Positions 12,123-14,957 of a DNA stretch of 14,957 bases are shown piece by piece. Both the position numbers and the translations under genes were made by a program. Position 1 is the stretch's first letter. Each line of letters starts with the position of its first letter. Under the pieces are notes generated by a model. The model worked only from the letters and a program-made list of their open reading frames with translations, was not told the DNA's origin and did no database searches. Origin of the DNA: Candidatus Parcubacteria bacterium (GTDB lineage Bacteria; Patescibacteriota; Patescibacteriia; PEXW01); contig QZJU01000017.1 in NCBI GenBank assembly GCA_003597955.1, positions 1 to 14,957 on the forward strand. Direction: 5' to 3'.

Positions 12123-14957
12123 ATGACAAACTTTTTAAAGAAAAATTGGTCAAGAAAGTCAGCCGACTTTCTTAAACCAAAAGTCGTCAAACGCCGGGCG
12201 TGGAAAACCTTGAATGTGCTTTCCACTCTGGCGATCGTTTTTAATACTGGTTTGGCTGGAATTTTAATTGCGCCGAGCCCGGCAAGTGCGGCTGCGGCGG
12301 CCAACCTCGACCAATGCCGCAATGGCTCAAGCGCCAGCCCCCAAAACTGCTTGGATGTCCCAGGTAGTCTTGGCTGGGAAAACGGCAACGCAGGGGCAAG
12401 TAACGCCCACTATTTAGAAGGTCATTCAATACCCTATCGCACTCTTTTAACCGACTTGCCAACTGATGGAACTACTGTTGAACTCACTATCGGCTACGAC
12501 ATCAAGCACAGCAGCAAACACGCTATAGACTACCTGACTTCCTTCAACCGGCTTGAGCCACATTCCTTTTTTGGCCACGCGCCTGAAACCGTTGACCCAA
12601 CTGACGGCATTACTGGTATTTCTGGATCGGCTTCTGATACTTTCCCAATTCCAGCACCAAGCTCGGCCGGTTCTCCGGTGGCTGGACAGCCTACTGCAAG
12701 TTTTAATGAACTTACGGCTTCGGAAAAATTAATGTCTATCTGGAACGGCGACATTACAAATGTTCAATATGTAAGCGAGGGGAATCTTGCTTCCTCACAA
12801 GCAGAAACTACAGTTAAAATTTCTTTCGTTCCTTCAAACGACAAAGTCTTACTAGCCTGGGGTGGACACATCGCCAGTTACGAGGACTGGGGCCCTGGCA
12901 AGTCAGCCGCGAGTATCAGTGGATCGCCTTATCATATGCGTCTTAAGACCTGGAATATCGGGAATCTAGGCAATCAAGACCACTCTCTTTCGGCTGACGC
13001 TGTTCCTGGTCAATGTGTTTTAGAAATTACAAAATCTCAAGAAAATCTTACTCACCCAAATGGCCCTGCTTCTCCTGGGGATTTATTAAAATACACGTTA
13101 AACTTCAAAAATATCGGTTCGGCGAATTGTACTGGCGGTGGCGTTAGGGTTGATGATGTTATTCCAACTAACACAACTTACGCTAATTGGCAAAACCATA
13201 GCACTGATGTAAGTTTTGGTTATAGCGCCAACCCAGACAAATTCGGACCCGACAATCCTGGATTTAATGGATCAATGTTAAGCTGGAATGCCGGCACCTT
13301 AATCCCTAACGAAAGCGAATGGGTAGAATTTAAGGTTAGCATCAACCAGCTTCCTCAATGTACGGAAACTAATATCCGTAATGCCGGTAAAATCTATTCT
13401 GACCAAATTCCAGCCGGTTTACTTTCAAACGAGGTCGTAACAAATGTAACAACCAGTTGTAAAGGCAACCTCACTGTCAACAAAAAATTCGACGATAACG
13501 GCGACGGCACTTTTGATCGCATCAACCCCGCGGGTTGGACCTGGGACATCACTAACGGCGACCAAGACATCCCCGGTGGTACGACAAAAACCTTAACGCC
13601 TGGAACTTACCAAATCACCGAGGATGCAATAACGGATTATTCAACTACCTGGATTTGCTCTGATGAAACCAGTGGTACGGGCACAAACTTTAATGTGAAT
13701 GTCTCAGCTAACGGAAATATGGTCTGTTGGTTTAAGAATACCCGCAACACCGGCCGGGTGATTTTTGAAAAAATCGTGGTCGGCGGCGATGCCCAGCCCA
13801 GCACCTTTACTTTCACTGTTGACGGCAATACCTACACTGACGGCGAAAGCGCGAGTTTCCCAACTAACACTTATCCGCTCACTGAAACCGGTCCTGACGG
13901 CTACACCTTAACCGCTGCGTCCGGGATTTGTGAAAAAACCGAAAACGGCGTGGTCTTAAATGTCACCACCAATGGCGGAAAATGCACAATCACGAATACC
14001 CGCGACACCGGCACTGTCATCGTTCACAAAGATGTAGTTGCCCCAGACGGCCAAACTGATATCGCTGACAATCACGACTTCACCGTGACTTTAGATGGTT
14101 CAAACAACCAAACTATCAATGAAACAAATGCTCATACCTACACAGATGTCACCACAGGCGCGCATGTTATTGCGGAATTAACAGACGCCGATTATGCCTT
14201 AGTATCAATTACCGGCGACGGCAATATTACGGTAAATAAAGGCGAAACGACGCATGTCTATGTGGTTAATAAACAGAAAGTGGGCAAAATTTCTGGTTAT
14301 AAATGGAATGACTTAGACGGCGATGGGATTTGGGACCAGGGCGAACCCGGTCTCCCAAATTGGCAGATTAACCTCTCGGGCGACAAGACAGACTCCACCA
14401 CGACTAACCAAGATGGCTACTATGAATTCAGCAACCTTTATCCAGGTTCATACAACCTGAGCGAAACCTCGCAGAGTCACTGGGTGCAAACCCATGCCCC
14501 ACAAAATCCGGTTGAGCTCAAATCCAATGGCGATGTCACCGACCAGAATTTCGGTAACTTTAAGAAAGCCAGATTCGCCGGCAAGAAATGGGAGGACAAA
14601 AACGGTAACGGGATCTTGGGCGAAGAAGGCGAAGGCCGTCTGCAGGGCTGGACCATCAAAGCCACCAAGGGCGACCAAGTCAAAACCACGACAACCGACG
14701 GGACTGGTACTTATGTCTTTGCATTCGGACCGGAAGATGTTGGCACTTGGACAATCAGCGAAGTGCTTCCAACTGGCTGGACGCAAACCTATCCGGTGGG
14801 TGGCACTTATATTTTTGAGGTCTTTTCCGGCGCTGACGAAAGCCCCAAAGATTTCGGCAACTTCAAAAACATTGACATTACGGTTTGCAAATACATTGAT
14901 GTTAACGGTAATGGCGTGATTGACGAAAATGACCCGCTGTACACAGGCGAAGGCGGC
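12123..14957 (+). CDS. Large secreted adhesin-like protein, partial
   Basis: A 945-codon open frame runs off the right edge. The ATG at 12123 is the only sensible start, because an in-frame stop lies at 12108-12110; there is no Shine-Dalgarno site. A long basic n-region (KRRAWK at 23-28) precedes a hydrophobic core (29-50) and a likely signal peptidase site after PSPASA (51-56). Residues about 60-297 form an N-terminal domain with WGGH-x-AS-x-x-DWG and SGSPYH motifs that I recall from other bacterial surface proteins. Residues 298-446 are DUF11-like. About 447-718 are several beta-rich Cna-B/prealbumin-like repeats, each closing with a NTRNTG- or VNKQK-like linker. SdrD B-like repeats start near 721, 817 and 917, each with a calcium-type DxDGDG or DxNGNG loop. 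It is probably a surface adhesin or S-layer-like protein; the anchor would lie beyond the window. Confidence 0.9.
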   Translation, partial: MTNFLKKNWSRKSADFLKPKVVKRRAWKTLNVLSTLAIVFNTGLAGILIAPSPASAAAAANLDQCRNGSSASPQNCLDVPGSLGWENGNAGASNAHYLEGHSIPYRTLLTDLPTDGTTVELTIGYDIKHSSKHAIDYLTSFNRLEPHSFFGHAPETVDPTDGITGISGSASDTFPIPAPSSAGSPVAGQPTASFNELTASEKLMSIWNGDITNVQYVSEGNLASSQAETTVKISFVPSNDKVLLAWGGHIASYEDWGPGKSAASISGSPYHMRLKTWNIGNLGNQDHSLSADAVPGQCVLEITKSQENLTHPNGPASPGDLLKYTLNFKNIGSANCTGGGVRVDDVIPTNTTYANWQNHSTDVSFGYSANPDKFGPDNPGFNGSMLSWNAGTLIPNESEWVEFKVSINQLPQCTETNIRNAGKIYSDQIPAGLLSNEVVTNVTTSCKGNLTVNKKFDDNGDGTFDRINPAGWTWDITNGDQDIPGGTTKTLTPGTYQITEDAITDYSTTWICSDETSGTGTNFNVNVSANGNMVCWFKNTRNTGRVIFEKIVVGGDAQPSTFTFTVDGNTYTDGESASFPTNTYPLTETGPDGYTLTAASGICEKTENGVVLNVTTNGGKCTITNTRDTGTVIVHKDVVAPDGQTDIADNHDFTVTLDGSNNQTINETNAHTYTDVTTGAHVIAELTDADYALVSITGDGNITVNKGETTHVYVVNKQKVGKISGYKWNDLDGDGIWDQGEPGLPNWQINLSGDKTDSTTTNQDGYYEFSNLYPGSYNLSETSQSHWVQTHAPQNPVELKSNGDVTDQNFGNFKKARFAGKKWEDKNGNGILGEEGEGRLQGWTIKATKGDQVKTTTTDGTGTYVFAFGPEDVGTWTISEVLPTGWTQTYPVGGTYIFEVFSGADESPKDFGNFKNIDITVCKYIDVNGNGVIDENDPLYTGEGG

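Noticed and set aside
14448-14919. Frames on both strands inside the adhesin gene
   Set aside because: They are shadows of the repeat-rich coding sequence, whose main frame is open from 12123 to the edge with clear domains.

Overview
The window looks like a chromosomal fragment of a Candidate Phyla Radiation (Patescibacteria-type) bacterium. This is inferred from the DUF4012 protein in an exopolysaccharide operon, a very large secreted protein with DUF11-like and SdrD B-like repeats, generally weak or absent Shine-Dalgarno sites, and promoters of the ordinary TTGACA/TATAAT type. The genetic code is standard. I cannot name a lower taxon from the sequence alone.

Layout. Bases 1-365 hold no gene. 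They contain a good leftward promoter for a gene outside the window, two operator-like palindromes behind it, and a small nested-palindrome element. Bases 366-7990 are one leftward operon of six genes (transcription order 7990 to 366): a membrane polyprenyl-phosphate sugar transferase, a GT4 glycosyltransferase, a short Wzz-like chain-length protein, two more GT4 glycosyltransferases and a DUF4012 membrane protein. Together they would prime a lipid carrier, extend a surface glycan and control its length or export. No flippase or polymerase gene is present here. The operon promoter overlaps one arm of a perfect 18-bp inverted repeat.

Bases 8159-8653 are the RNase P RNA gene (leftward). Next, on the plus strand, comes a tRNA-Tyr locus: one intact tRNA-Tyr lies between the 5' and 3' parts of a second copy of the same tRNA. 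Read closely, the outer copy is complete but interrupted twice, once by a 127-nt insert holding the intact tRNA and once by a 30-nt double hairpin at the anticodon. A 70-aa ORF follows, and then, convergent with it, tyrS for the cognate tyrosyl-tRNA synthetase.

The right side carries a 116-aa unknown gene with a strong terminator, an HU-family DNA-binding protein followed by three 110-bp tandem repeats that each include a terminator-like hairpin, a promoter region of about 370 bp, and the start of a large secreted adhesin-like protein that runs off the right edge.

The strongest candidates for something undescribed are the nested tRNA-Tyr locus, the inverted repeat at the exopolysaccharide promoter, and the 110-bp repeats behind the HU gene.
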